DNA of 48,571 bases from Deltaproteobacteria bacterium RIFCSPLOWO2_02_FULL_57_26 (lineage in GTDB: Bacteria > Desulfobacterota > Binatia > UBA9968), in contig MGSI01000019.1 of NCBI GenBank assembly GCA_001798455.1, positions 1 to 48,571 on the forward strand, given 5' to 3'. Numbering within the stretch: the first letter of the stretch is position 1; each line of letters starts with the position of its first letter. The notes under the pieces are model-generated. The model saw nothing but the letters and a program-made list of their open reading frames with translations, did not search any database and was not told where the DNA came from. Shown piece by piece: positions 25,179-34,050 of this stretch. Position numbers and translations under genes: made by a program.

Positions 25179-28100
25179 TCAGCTTTTCTCCTCCAACAGT
25201 TCCACATCCAGCCCGAGGCTCTGTAACTCCTTGATCATCACGTTGAAAGATTCCGGCAACCCCGGCTCCAGCAGGTTTTCTCCCTTCACGATCGCCTCGT
25301 ACATACGCGTCCGCCCGATGACGTCGTCCGATTTCACCGTGAGCATCTCCTGGAGCGTAAAAGCCGCCCCGTAGGCCTCCAGCGCCCAGACCTCCATCTC
25401 CCCCAGGCGCTGCCCACCGAACTGGGCCTTGCCGCCGAGCGGCTGCTGCGTGACGAGCGAATAGGGTCCGGTGGAACGGGCGTGGATCTTATCGTCCACG
25501 AGGTGATGCAGCTTCATGATGTACATAACCCCGACGGTCACCTTCTCATCGAACGGCACTCCCGATCGGCCATCGTGAAGGGTCACCTGCCCCGTCACGG
25601 GAAGCCCGGCCTTTCTCAGCAGGTTGAAGGTCTCCTCCTGCGTCGCGCCGTCAAAGACCGGCGAAGCTAGATGCACCCCGCTGCGATACTTTTCGGCCAG
25701 CCTCAACAAGTCCGGGTCCTTGACGCCGTCGACGAACTCATTGATGTCACGCGAGGCCAGACACTCCTTGAGCCGGTGGCGAATGGCATCCATATCCGGC
25801 CGGCCGTTGTGAAGCTGCTCGCCGATCTGCTGGCCCAGACTGCGCGCCGCCCAGCCCAAATGGGCCTCGAGGATCTGTCCCACGTTCATCCGCGAGGGGA
25901 CTCCCAAAGGATTGAGCACGATGTCCACGGGGGTCCCATCCTCCAGATAGGGCATGTCCTCTTCCGGCAGAATACGGGAGATGACGCCCTTGTTTCCGTG
26001 CCTCCCCGCCATCTTGTCGCCGACCTGGAGTTTACGCTTGATCGCGACAAAGACCTTCACCATCTTGATCACTCCAGGCGGCAATTCGTCTCCGCTCTTG
26101 AGCTTGTTCATCTTGTCCTGGAAGACCAGCTTGATCAGATCGATCTGCTCCGTGGTGCTCTCCACGATCCGCTTGAGCTCCGCGTCCACGGCTTCATTAT
26201 CGACCCGGATCTCTCCCCAATAGGCCATGGGGATCTGCTCGAGATCCTCTTCGGTGATCTCCTTGCCCTTGTTGAGAAGCACCTTGCGGTTGTCATCGCT
26301 CACCCGTGCGGCCGCGCGCCGGCCCACGAAGAGTTTTTTCAGCCGCTTGAGGGTTCCCTCCTGGATGATGCGGACCTCCTCTTGCTGATCCTTCTTGAGG
26401 CGCGCGATCTCCTCGTCCTCGATGACCCGACTCCTCTCGTCCTTGGTCAGTCCCTTGCGCGAGAAGATCCGCACATTGATGACGGTCCCCTCGACTCCCG
26501 GAGGCACCCTGAGCGAGGTGTCCCGAACCTCCCCTGCCTTCTCTCCGAAAATAGCTCTGAGAAGCTTTTCTTCGGGAGAGAGCTGGGTTTCTCCCTTCGG
26601 GGTGATCTTGCCCACCAGGATATCTCCGGGCTTGACCTCCGCCCCGATGCGGATGATGCCGCTCTCATCCAGTTCCGCCAACGCCTCGTCGCCGACGTTG
26701 GGAATATCCCGAGTGATCTCCTCTGGACCGAGCTTGGTGTCGCGCGAGACGCACTCGAACTCCTCTATGTGGATGGAGGTGTAGATATCCTCCTTGACCA
26801 CACGCTCGCTGATCAGAATTGAATCTTCGAAGTTGTATCCGCCCCAGGGCATGAAGGCGACCAAGACATTACGACCCAGCGCCAGCTCGCCCATCTCCGT
26901 TGAGGGCCCATCGGCGATGACGTCTCCGGCCTTGACGTGATCCCCCACGACCACGATCGGCCTCTGGTTGATGCAGGTATTCTGATTAGAGCGCTGGTAT
27001 TTGACCAGGTTGTAGATATCCACCCCTGTATCCCGGGATCCGGAGGGGCGATCGGCCTTGACCACAATGCGCGTCGAGTCCTCGCTCTCCACCACCCCAT
27101 CCCGCACCGCCACGACCGTTACGCCAGAATCCCGCGCCACCACCTTCTCCATCCCGGTGCCGACCAAAGGCGCCTCGGTGCGCAGCAGGGGAACAGCCTG
27201 GCGCTGCATGTTCGAACCCATGAGCGCGCGGTTGGCATCATCGTTTTCCAGAAAGGGGATGAGCGAGGCCGCCACGCTCACCAGCTGGTTGGGCGAGACG
27301 TCCATGAAGTCGACCTCGTCCGGCCGGCCCATGATGAATTCTCCCCCCTTACGGGCCGAGACGAGATCGACCGTAAAGTAGCCCCGGCTGTCGAGCGGCG
27401 CGTTGGCTTGAGCGATGACATGATCCTCCTCCTCCAAGGCAGAGAGATAACGGATCCGATCTGTCACCCGCCCGCTTTCGACTTCGCGATAGGGGGTCTC
27501 GATAAAACCGAACTCGTTCACTCTGGCGTAAGTGGTCAGAGAGGCGATCAACCCAATGTTGGGGCCTTCCGGGGTCTCGATCGGGCACACTCTGCCGTAG
27601 TGGGTCGGATGGACGTCGCGCACCTCAAAGCCAGCGCGCTCGCGCGTGAGGCCGCCGGGACCGAGCGCCGATAGCCGGCGCTTGTGGGTAATCTCGGAAA
27701 GCGGGTTGGTCTGATCCATGAACTGGGAGAGCTGGCTGGAGCCGAAAAACTCCTTCAGAGCCGCCGAGACCGGCTTGTAGTTGATCAGTTCCTGCGGCAT
27801 CAGGGTCTCGATGTCCTGTAGGCTCATCTTTTCCTTGATGGCTCGCTCCATCCTGACGAGCCCGACGCGAAAATGATTCTCGACGAGCTCCCCGACGGGT
27901 CGGACCCGCCGATTACCGAGATGGTCAATGTCATCCACCGAACCAATGCCGTTTCTGAGCTCCATCAGGTAACGGACCACCTCTAAAATATCTTCCTTGC
28001 GCAGCGTCCCCTGCTCCAGGGGCATATTGACTTTAAGCCGGTGATTCAATTTCAGCCGTCCCACCTTGGAGAGATCATAGCGGTCGGCGTTGAAAAAGAG

Positions 28101-29285
28101 GTTGTTGAAAAAGGTGGTGGCGGACTCCAACGTGGGGGGATCGCCCGGCCTGAGCCTGCGGTAGATCTCCACAAGGGCCTCCTGGGGCGAGCGAATTCTG
28201 TCCTGGAGTAAGGTGTTGCGCAGGAACGGGCCCACGCGGGACTCCTCAATGAAGAGCAACTGGATTTCTGTGATGCCCTTTTCCCGGATCAGGTCCAGAC
28301 GCTCTTGCGTGATCTCCTGGTTGCACTCCACCAGGACCTGACTGCTCCTCGGGTCCACGATATCGCGGGCGGAGACGCGGCCGAGCAGGTCCTCCCAGGC
28401 GATCGGCACGTGCTTGATCCGGGCCTGCTCCATCTGGCGGATGAGCGGCCGGGTCAGCTTTTTTCCCTCCTTGACGATGAGCTCGTCGCTCTTGGGATCG
28501 CGCACGTCGGAGCCGGCCTTGATTCCAATCAGTTGTTCGGGGTTGAAACCCAGCATGGGCTTGCGCCCGTCGAACACGATCGTATCGGTCTTGTAGTAGT
28601 AGTTGAGCAGATCCTCCGTGGTCATCCCGAGAGCCCTCAGCAATGCGGTGGCATGGAACTTGCGCCGTCGATCGATGCGCACGTAGAGGATATCTCGGGG
28701 ATCGAACTCAAAATCGAGCCAGGAGCCCCGGTAGGGGATGACGCGGGCGGAGTAAAGCAGCTTGCCGCTCGCGTGGGTCTTGCCTTTGTCGTGCTCGAAG
28801 AAAGCGCCGGGCGAGCGGTGGAGCTGGCTCACGATGACGCGTTCCGTCCCGTTGATCATAAAGGTCCCATTTTTTGTCATCAAGGGGACCTCCCCGAAAT
28901 AGACCTCCTGCTCCTTGACGTTTTTGATGCTGCGGCTGCCGCTCTGGGGATCGACGTCCCAGAGGATGAGCTGCACGGTGACCTTCAGGGGGGCGGCAAA
29001 GGTCATGCCCCGCTGATGACACTCCTCCACGTCGTATTTCGGCTCTCCGAGCTTGTAGCTCACAAACTCCAGAGAGGCCGTTTCGTTGAAATCTTTGATG
29101 GGGAAAACAGACCGAAAGACGCCATGGAGCCCCCCGTTCTGGCGCTGGTCGGCGGGGACATCTTTCTGCAAAAAGAGGTCGTAAGAGTTTTTCTGGATCT
29201 CGATCAGATAGGGAAGATCAATGATCTTTTTGATTCGGCCGAAATTACGGCGGAATCTCAGATTGTTAGCCACTTGGAATGCCAT
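25179..29285 (-). CDS. rpoB: DNA-directed RNA polymerase subunit beta
   Basis: About 1368 residues from ATG at 29285, behind the strong site GAGGAG; an in-frame upstream start would read through a structured spacer. The rifampicin pocket near residues 515-545 (SQLSQFMDQTNPLSEITHKR, then RLSALGPGGL) keeps the Gln, Asp, His, Arg and Ser residues of drug-sensitive enzymes. CPIETPEGPNIGLI is near 567. The C-terminal clamp region shows GGKAQFGGQRLGEMEVWALE. It is 56 bases upstream of rpoC in the same transcript. Confidence 0.98.
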   Translation of the reverse strand: MAFQVANNLRFRRNFGRIKKIIDLPYLIEIQKNSYDLFLQKDVPADQRQNGGLHGVFRSVFPIKDFNETASLEFVSYKLGEPKYDVEECHQRGMTFAAPLKVTVQLILWDVDPQSGSRSIKNVKEQEVYFGEVPLMTKNGTFMINGTERVIVSQLHRSPGAFFEHDKGKTHASGKLLYSARVIPYRGSWLDFEFDPRDILYVRIDRRRKFHATALLRALGMTTEDLLNYYYKTDTIVFDGRKPMLGFNPEQLIGIKAGSDVRDPKSDELIVKEGKKLTRPLIRQMEQARIKHVPIAWEDLLGRVSARDIVDPRSSQVLVECNQEITQERLDLIREKGITEIQLLFIEESRVGPFLRNTLLQDRIRSPQEALVEIYRRLRPGDPPTLESATTFFNNLFFNADRYDLSKVGRLKLNHRLKVNMPLEQGTLRKEDILEVVRYLMELRNGIGSVDDIDHLGNRRVRPVGELVENHFRVGLVRMERAIKEKMSLQDIETLMPQELINYKPVSAALKEFFGSSQLSQFMDQTNPLSEITHKRRLSALGPGGLTRERAGFEVRDVHPTHYGRVCPIETPEGPNIGLIASLTTYARVNEFGFIETPYREVESGRVTDRIRYLSALEEEDHVIAQANAPLDSRGYFTVDLVSARKGGEFIMGRPDEVDFMDVSPNQLVSVAASLIPFLENDDANRALMGSNMQRQAVPLLRTEAPLVGTGMEKVVARDSGVTVVAVRDGVVESEDSTRIVVKADRPSGSRDTGVDIYNLVKYQRSNQNTCINQRPIVVVGDHVKAGDVIADGPSTEMGELALGRNVLVAFMPWGGYNFEDSILISERVVKEDIYTSIHIEEFECVSRDTKLGPEEITRDIPNVGDEALAELDESGIIRIGAEVKPGDILVGKITPKGETQLSPEEKLLRAIFGEKAGEVRDTSLRVPPGVEGTVINVRIFSRKGLTKDERSRVIEDEEIARLKKDQQEEVRIIQEGTLKRLKKLFVGRRAAARVSDDNRKVLLNKGKEITEEDLEQIPMAYWGEIRVDNEAVDAELKRIVESTTEQIDLIKLVFQDKMNKLKSGDELPPGVIKMVKVFVAIKRKLQVGDKMAGRHGNKGVISRILPEEDMPYLEDGTPVDIVLNPLGVPSRMNVGQILEAHLGWAARSLGQQIGEQLHNGRPDMDAIRHRLKECLASRDINEFVDGVKDPDLLRLAEKYRSGVHLASPVFDGATQEETFNLLRKAGLPVTGQVTLHDGRSGVPFDEKVTVGVMYIMKLHHLVDDKIHARSTGPYSLVTQQPLGGKAQFGGQRLGEMEVWALEAYGAAFTLQEMLTVKSDDVIGRTRMYEAIVKGENLLEPGLPESFNVMIKELQSLGLDVELLEEKS

Positions 29286-29299
29286 GTTATCTCCTCTTC

Positions 29300-29364
29300 C
29301 CGTTGCGTTGATCGCCTCCACGGCGTCGCTTTAAGCGCCGTCAGAGACTCATTGGCCGCAACGG
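29300..29364 (-). promoter_or_regulatory. nested hairpins in the rplL-rpoB spacer
   Basis: The outer arms CGCAACGG (29357-29364, plus strand) and CCGTTGCG (29300-29307) pair over 8 bp. They enclose an inner hairpin at 29320-29341 with CGCTT/AAGCG and ACGG/CCGT helices and a 3-base bulge. The whole 91-base gap between rplL and rpoB is thus able to fold. In Escherichia coli the same gap holds an attenuator and an RNase III processing stem; an analogous role is inferred. Confidence 0.5.
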
Positions 29365-29376
29365 TTCATGACCCGT

Positions 29377-29754
29377 TTACTTGATCTCGACCTTGCCTCC
29401 GACCTCCTCGATTTTTTTCTTGATCGTCTCCGCCTCAGCCTTAGAAACACCTTCTTTGAGCGGCTTCGGGGCCCCATCGACCAGATCCTTCGCCTCTTTC
29501 AAGCCCAGACCGGTGAGCTCTCGAACCACCTTGATGACCTGAATTTTCTTCTCTCCGACCTCGGCGAGGACCACGTTGAATTCGGTCTTCTCCTCCTGAG
29601 CGGCGGCTGGCCCGGCTTGCGCGGCGGCGATGGCCACCGGCGCTGCAGCACTCACCCCTAGCTCCTCCTCCAACTCCTTAACCAGCGCGGCCGCGTCCAT
29701 CAGGGTCATGTTCTTGATATAGTCCTTGACCTGTTCTCGTGTCGTTTCTGCCAT
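29377..29754 (-). CDS. rplL: 50S ribosomal protein bL12 (L7/L12)
   Basis: At 125 residues, this is the multicopy stalk protein that recruits translational GTPases. The N-terminal dimerisation helix pair (about 1-35) is followed by an Ala/Pro-rich hinge (VSAAAPVAIAAAQAGPAAAQ). The C-terminal domain shows EFNVVLAEVGEKKIQVIKVV, GLGLKEAKDLVDGAPKPLKE and end GGKVEIK. It sits 43 bases after rplJ as usual. Confidence 0.98.
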   Translation of the reverse strand: MAETTREQVKDYIKNMTLMDAAALVKELEEELGVSAAAPVAIAAAQAGPAAAQEEKTEFNVVLAEVGEKKIQVIKVVRELTGLGLKEAKDLVDGAPKPLKEGVSKAEAETIKKKIEEVGGKVEIK

Positions 29755-29797
29755 GGATTATCCCCTTTCTTTGAATTTCCCAACTACAATTGCCAAA

Positions 29798-30343
29798 TTA
29801 AGCTTCCGACTTCCCTTTACGCAGAGTCTCCAGCAGCCTGACTACCCTCGCCCCAGGTTCCTGGATGAGCCGAAGCAGTTGCACTGCGGGGGCTTGCAGG
29901 AGAGCAAGCAGCTTCGCCTGCAGCCCCGCACGGCTGAGCATCTGGGCAAGGACCTTGACCTTGGCCTGGTCCATGTACTCTCCGTCCAGCACGCCTCCCT
30001 TAATCGCAAGCTTGTCGTTTTCATTAATAAATTTGACCAGCGCTTTCGAGAGCGTCACGGGATCTTCGTAGGCGAAGACCCACCCATTGGGCCCCTCCAG
30101 TAGAGAATCCAGCGAGCCATAGGCGGTGTCCTTTAGCGCGCGGCGCGCCAAGGTATTCTTGATCACCTGGTATTCTCCCGCGGCCTCACGGATCTGCCGG
30201 CGCAGACGCGTCATCTGCGCAACCGTCAGGCCCCGGTAATCCGTCACGATCGCCATCTTGGCGGCCCTTAGCTTCTCCTGGACCTCAGCAATTCTCTTGG
30301 TCTTCTCTTCGCGAATCAAACTCGCCGTCGCTAACTCTGCCAT
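29798..30343 (-). CDS. rplJ: 50S ribosomal protein uL10
   Basis: About 181 residues from ATG at 30343, which follows GGAG; a GTG four codons earlier is possible. It anchors the bL12 stalk to 23S rRNA. It shows KMAIVTDYRGLTVAQMTRLR and EYQVIKNTLARRA. The long C-terminal helix that binds bL12 dimers ends in GARVVRLLETLRKGKSEA. Neighbours rplA and rplL are the standard ones. Confidence 0.97.
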   Translation of the reverse strand: MAELATASLIREEKTKRIAEVQEKLRAAKMAIVTDYRGLTVAQMTRLRRQIREAAGEYQVIKNTLARRALKDTAYGSLDSLLEGPNGWVFAYEDPVTLSKALVKFINENDKLAIKGGVLDGEYMDQAKVKVLAQMLSRAGLQAKLLALLQAPAVQLLRLIQEPGARVVRLLETLRKGKSEA

Positions 30344-30400
30344 TGCGCTCTCCACTCAGATCGGTCAATCCACTCCTGCCGCGGACTCCTGGCGCCTTCT

Positions 30401-31105
30401 TTACGCCGCCATCGTGCGGACCTGGGCCAAATCGATCTTGACGCCCGGCCCCATCGTGGTGCAGAGCGTCACTCCCTCAACGTAATTGCCCTTGGCCGAG
30501 GCGGGCTTCGCCCGCAGGATCGCGCTCAAGACCACCTTGGCATTGTCCGCGAGTTTTTCCGCCCCGAAGGCGATCCTTCCGATCGCCACGTGGACAATCC
30601 CTGCCTTATCGACCCTGAACTCAAGCTTTCCCGCCTTAATCTCTTTTACCGCCTTACCGATATCCATCGTGACCGTGCCGGTCTTAGGGTTGGGCATCAA
30701 TCCCCGTGGGCCCAGGATCTTACCGATCCTGCCGACCGCGCCCATCATGTCCGGGGTGGCGACCGTCTTGTCGAATTCGAGCCAGCCCTCGCTGATTTTT
30801 TTGATCAGCTCCTCGGCTCCGATGTAGTCCGCGCCGGCCTCCTGCGCCTCTCGCTCCTTTTCCCCTTTGGCGAAGGCCAAAACCCGCACCGGCTTGCCCT
30901 TCCCATGGGGGAGGACGACGGTCCCGCGCACGTTCTGATCCGCCTGCCTGGGGTCGACACCCAATCGGATCGCCATCTCCACGGTCTCATCGAACTTCGC
31001 CCGCGCGGTCTCGTGCACCAGGCGAATCCCCTCTTCCAGCGTATACCTGTGGTTGCGATCGATCTTGGCCAAAGCCGCACGATAAGACTTGCCTTTGCCG
31101 CTCAT
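30401..31105 (-). CDS. rplA: 50S ribosomal protein uL1
   Basis: At 234 residues, it is the mobile L1 stalk that helps release E-site tRNA and, in many bacteria, represses rplK-rplA translation. It shows RGTVVLPHGKGKPVRVLAFA, GPRGLMPNPKTGTVT and KAGKLEFRVDKAGIVHVAIG. It is complete and 11 bases after rplK. Confidence 0.98.
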   Translation of the reverse strand: MSGKGKSYRAALAKIDRNHRYTLEEGIRLVHETARAKFDETVEMAIRLGVDPRQADQNVRGTVVLPHGKGKPVRVLAFAKGEKEREAQEAGADYIGAEELIKKISEGWLEFDKTVATPDMMGAVGRIGKILGPRGLMPNPKTGTVTMDIGKAVKEIKAGKLEFRVDKAGIVHVAIGRIAFGAEKLADNAKVVLSAILRAKPASAKGNYVEGVTLCTTMGPGVKIDLAQVRTMAA

Positions 31106-31116
31106 AGGTCCCTCAC

Positions 31117-31542
31117 CTAATCTTCGATTTCCAAGCCGAGGCTGCGTGCGGTTCCCGCCACTGTCTTTTCCGCCGCAGTCAAATCACTTGCGGTTAAATC
31201 CCTCATTTTGAGCTGGGCAATCTCGCGCACCTGGGCTCGGGTTACCTTCCCCACCTTGACTTTGCTGGGCTCAGCCGATCCCTTCTCAATCCCGGCAGCC
31301 TTTTTAAGCAGAACGGAGGCAGGAGGAGTCTTGGTCACAAAGGTGAAGGAACGATCCGCGTAGACCGTCACGATCACCGGAATAATCATCCCTTGCTGCG
31401 ATTGGGTTGCCGCATTAAAGGCTTTGCAGAACTCCATGATGTTGACCCCACGCTGCCCCAGGGCGGGACCTACCGGAGGGCTCGGATTCGCTTGGCCCGC
31501 CGGAATCTGAAGCTTGACCTCACCGATAACCTTCTTAGCCAT
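31117..31542 (-). CDS. rplK: 50S ribosomal protein uL11
   Basis: At 141 residues, it binds the GTPase-associated centre and is the target of thiostrepton and the RelA response. The N-terminal domain shows IPAGQANPSPPVGPALGQRG and NIMEFCKAFNAAT. The C-terminal rRNA-binding domain includes KVTRAQVREIAQLKMRDLTA and AGTARSLGLEIE. The gap to nusG is filled by a nonamer array. Confidence 0.98.
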   Translation of the reverse strand: MAKKVIGEVKLQIPAGQANPSPPVGPALGQRGVNIMEFCKAFNAATQSQQGMIIPVIVTVYADRSFTFVTKTPPASVLLKKAAGIEKGSAEPSKVKVGKVTRAQVREIAQLKMRDLTASDLTAAEKTVAGTARSLGLEIED

Positions 31543-31552
31543 AAATTACACT

Positions 31553-31606
31553 GTTTAAGTCGTTTAAGAGGTTCAAATCGTTGAACGGATTGAATGGTTT
31601 GAACTT
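31553..31606. repeat. nonamer array between nusG and rplK
   Basis: Six units in 9-base register on the plus strand: GTTTAAGTC, GTTTAAGAG, GTTCAAATC, GTTGAACGG, ATTGAATGG, TTTGAACTT. GTTCAAA (31571-31577) and TTTGAAC (31598-31604) are exact inverted arms. It fills the 71-base spacer. The unit changes gradually from copy to copy, as expected for slippage followed by drift. Confidence 0.75.
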
Positions 31607-31613
31607 TAGTTTA

Positions 31614-32147
31614 TTAGTTCCTTTCTACCTGAACAAAATCCAGTTCCACAGGGGTGGCACGGCCAAAGATGCTGATCAACACCCTGAGTTTCCCCTTCTC
31701 AGGCCGCACCTCCTCGACAACCCCATTAAAATCAACAAAAGGCCCATCCACAACCTTCACGCTCTCCCCCGCGGAGAAAAGCATCCGGGGCTTGGGCTTG
31801 ATCGCCCCCTCTTCGATCTGCTGCGTGATGGTCTTGATTTCCTCCTCGCTCACCGAAGGCGGTTGGGTGGTTCCGCCGACAAACCCGGTAACCTTCGGAG
31901 TGCCCTTGACGATGTGCCAGGTCTCGTCATCGAGCTCCATCTGCACCAGAATGTAACCCGGGAAGAACTTCCTCGAGGAGGTCTTCTTCTTCCCCTTGAC
32001 CAACTCCACCACCTTTTCCATCGGGACCAAGATTTCGCCGAACAACTCTTGTTTGCCCAGGGTCTTGATCCGCTCCTCCAAGGCCGTCTTCACCTTGTGT
32101 TCATAACCCGAAAACGTATGCACTACGTACCAATTCTTCTTCGCCAT
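31614..32147 (-). CDS. nusG: transcription termination/antitermination factor NusG
   Basis: About 177 residues from MAKKNWYVVHTFSGYEHKVK. The N-terminal domain clamps RNA polymerase to suppress pausing (SSRKFFPGYILVQMELDD). The C-terminal KOW domain (about 125-177; GESVKVVDGPFVDFNGVVEE) binds Rho or uS10. A longer open frame upstream overlaps secE and is not credible. It is 20 bases after secE. Confidence 0.97.
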   Translation of the reverse strand: MAKKNWYVVHTFSGYEHKVKTALEERIKTLGKQELFGEILVPMEKVVELVKGKKKTSSRKFFPGYILVQMELDDETWHIVKGTPKVTGFVGGTTQPPSVSEEEIKTITQQIEEGAIKPKPRMLFSAGESVKVVDGPFVDFNGVVEEVRPEKGKLRVLISIFGRATPVELDFVQVERN

Positions 32148-32167
32148 ACTGGAGAACCTGAATGAGG

Positions 32168-32383
32168 CTAACGAATGATGGCCTGAATCGCGCGCGTCAG
32201 GCCGAAATCTACCAGCGCCAAGAACAGACCGATGATCAGAACCACGATGATGACGACCGAAGTCGCCGCATAGGTCTCCTTTCGAGAGGGCCAATGAACC
32301 TTTTTCAGCTCCTGCCAGGCCTCTTTAAAGAACTCGATCGCGTGCTGAAGGGTTGCCCGAACCTTCTTTAACCATTCTCCCAT
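32168..32383 (-). CDS. secE: preprotein translocase subunit SecE
   Basis: At 71 residues, it has one amphipathic cytosolic helix with the family motif ELKKVHWPSRKET, then one membrane helix (SVVIIVVLIIGLFLALVDFG). This is the minimal single-spanning SecE of most bacteria; the enterobacterial protein has two extra helices. SecE clamps SecY in the translocon. It is followed by nusG. Confidence 0.97.
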   Translation of the reverse strand: MGEWLKKVRATLQHAIEFFKEAWQELKKVHWPSRKETYAATSVVIIVVLIIGLFLALVDFGLTRAIQAIIR

Positions 32384-32405
32384 GAGGATGCCGAACGCAG
32401 TGCGG

Positions 32406-32483
32406 TGGCGGGTCAGGCAGGATTCGAACCTGCAACCACCGGATTTGGAGTCCGGTGCTCTATCCAGTTGGAGCTACTGACCC
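32406..32483 (-). tRNA. trnW: tRNA-Trp (CCA anticodon)
   Basis: This is a cloverleaf with acceptor GGGTCAG/CTGACCC, anticodon loop CTCCAAA (anticodon CCA) and T-loop TTCGAAT. The discriminator is G73, with the 3' CCA encoded (32406-32408). The position between rpmG and secE is conserved in many bacteria. Confidence 0.95.
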
Positions 32484-32497
32484 CAAGATCTCCTTTT

Positions 32498-32650
32498 TTA
32501 TAACTTGACCTCTCGGTGCAGGGTGTGGGTCCGGCAGAAGGGACAAAATTTCTTCAAGGCTAGCTTGTCTGTAGTCCTCTTTCTGTTCTTGGTCGTCGTA
32601 TAGTTCTTCCGCTTACACTGATCACAGGCAAACCCTATGAGTTCCCGCAT
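32498..32650 (-). CDS. rpmG: 50S ribosomal protein bL33 (zinc-binding)
   Basis: At 50 residues, it starts MRELIGFACDQCKRKNYTTT and ends CPFCRTHTLHREVKL. Two CxxC pairs (Cys9/12 and Cys36/39) make it the zinc-containing form. bL33 lies near the E site of the large subunit. It lies between tuf and tRNA-Trp, a standard place outside enterobacteria. Confidence 0.95.
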   Translation of the reverse strand: MRELIGFACDQCKRKNYTTTKNRKRTTDKLALKKFCPFCRTHTLHREVKL

Positions 32651-32671
32651 GGCTTGTCCCCCAGATTCCCG

Positions 32672-33871
32672 CTATTGAATAATCTTCGTAACCACCCCTG
32701 CCCCAACCGTCCGGCCGCCCTCCCGGATGGCGAACCTTACCCCTTCTTCCATGGCGATCGGGGTGATCAGCGAAATTTCTATGGTCACGTTGTCGCCGGG
32801 CATGACCATCTCGGTCCCTTCGGGCAGTTTCACCACGCCGGTCACATCCGTTGTGCGAAAATAAAATTGCGGACGGTACCCGTTAAAGAAGGGGGTATGC
32901 CTACCACCCTCCTCCTTGGTCAGCACATAGGCCTCGGCGTTGCATTGCGTGTGGGGGGTAATGCTCCCCGGCTTGGCGAGGACTTGGCCCCTTTCTACTT
33001 CTTCTCGCTTGGTCCCCCTGAGCAGGACCCCGATGTTGTCTCCGGCGCGCCCCTCGTCCAGAAGCTTGCGGAACATCTCCACGCCGGTCGCGACGGTCTT
33101 CTGGGTCGCCTTGAAGCCCACGATCTCCACCTCCTCGCCCACCTTGACAATGCCGCGCTCGACCCTCCCCGTCACCACGGTACCGCGACCACTGATGGTA
33201 AACACATCCTCCACAGGCATGAGGAAGGGCTTATCCACGTCGCGCACAGGCTCCTTAATATAGCTATCTACCGCCGCCATCAGCTTCAAAATAGGGCCGC
33301 AGTGGGGACAATCGTCCTTGGCACAGCCGCACTCCAAAGCTTTGACGGCGCTACCGATGACCACTGGCACGTCATCGCCCGGAAACTGATATTTCGAAAG
33401 CAGCTCTCTGACCTCAAGCTCGACCAATTCCAACAGCTCTTTGTCGTCCACCATGTCGGCTTTATTGAGAAAGACCACCATCGCAGGGACACCCACCTGC
33501 CGCGCCAGCAGGATATGCTCGCGGGTCTGAGGCATGGGGCCATCCGCCGCCGAGACCACCAAGATGGCGCCGTCCATCTGCGCCGCACCGGTGATCATGT
33601 TTTTGACATAGTCAGCGTGGCCCGGACAATCGACATGGGCGTAATGGCGATTCGGCGTCTCATATTCCACATGAGCGATGTTGATCGTGAGACCCCGTTC
33701 TTTTTCCTCCGGCGCCTTATCGATCTGATCGTAGGCCATAAATTTGGCCATACCCTTTTTTTCCAGAATTTTAGTGATACAGGCGGTCAGGGTGGTTTTA
33801 CCGTGATCCACGTGTCCGATCGTCCCAATATTCAGGTGGGGTTTTTTCCGTTCAAATTTCTGCTTGCTCAT
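32672..33871 (-). CDS. tuf: translation elongation factor Tu
   Basis: At 399 residues, it delivers aminoacyl-tRNA as a GTP complex. Motifs: GHVDHGKTTL (19-28), DCPGHADYVKNM, NKADMVDD, and SAV for G5. Domains II and III are complete to VGAGVVTKIIQ. After G5 it carries a short Cys-rich insertion near residues 180-191 (ECGCAKDDCPHC), two pairs that could bind a metal; model EF-Tu proteins have an acidic loop there. Only one tuf copy is in the window: the usual second place, between fusA and rpsJ, is empty. The start has an AGGAGG site. Confidence 0.98.
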   Translation of the reverse strand: MSKQKFERKKPHLNIGTIGHVDHGKTTLTACITKILEKKGMAKFMAYDQIDKAPEEKERGLTINIAHVEYETPNRHYAHVDCPGHADYVKNMITGAAQMDGAILVVSAADGPMPQTREHILLARQVGVPAMVVFLNKADMVDDKELLELVELEVRELLSKYQFPGDDVPVVIGSAVKALECGCAKDDCPHCGPILKLMAAVDSYIKEPVRDVDKPFLMPVEDVFTISGRGTVVTGRVERGIVKVGEEVEIVGFKATQKTVATGVEMFRKLLDEGRAGDNIGVLLRGTKREEVERGQVLAKPGSITPHTQCNAEAYVLTKEEGGRHTPFFNGYRPQFYFRTTDVTGVVKLPEGTEMVMPGDNVTIEISLITPIAMEEGVRFAIREGGRTVGAGVVTKIIQ

Positions 33872-33958
33872 CTCGTCCTCCTATTCATTTCCGTTCCCCA
33901 TTCGCACAATCGCGTCGTTGCCCGTTCAAAACTTTCCGTTCGCGACCTCCCAGGCGAA

Positions 33959-34031
33959 AGCCCAGGAGCGGGATCGAACCGCCGACCTCGTCCTTACCAA
34001 GGACGTGCTCTACCGACTGAGCTACCTGGGC
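33959..34031 (-). tRNA. trnT: tRNA-Thr (GGU anticodon)
   Basis: Acceptor GCCCAGG/CCTGGGC, anticodon stem CGTCC/GGACG with loop TTGGTAA (GGT), and T-loop TTCGATC; 73 bases. The 3' CCA is not encoded. It is fourth of the four-tRNA leader of tuf. Confidence 0.95.
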
Positions 34032-34050
34032 ATCTTGAGCCCTTGCAAAG

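Noticed and set aside
28305..29384. Long plus-strand frames opposite rpoB and rpoC
   Set aside because: Antisense shadows of highly expressed GC-rich genes; no start signals or homology-like motifs.
32148..32294. 49-residue N-terminal extension of NusG
   Set aside because: It would overlap secE in another frame; MAKKNWYVVH is the family start.
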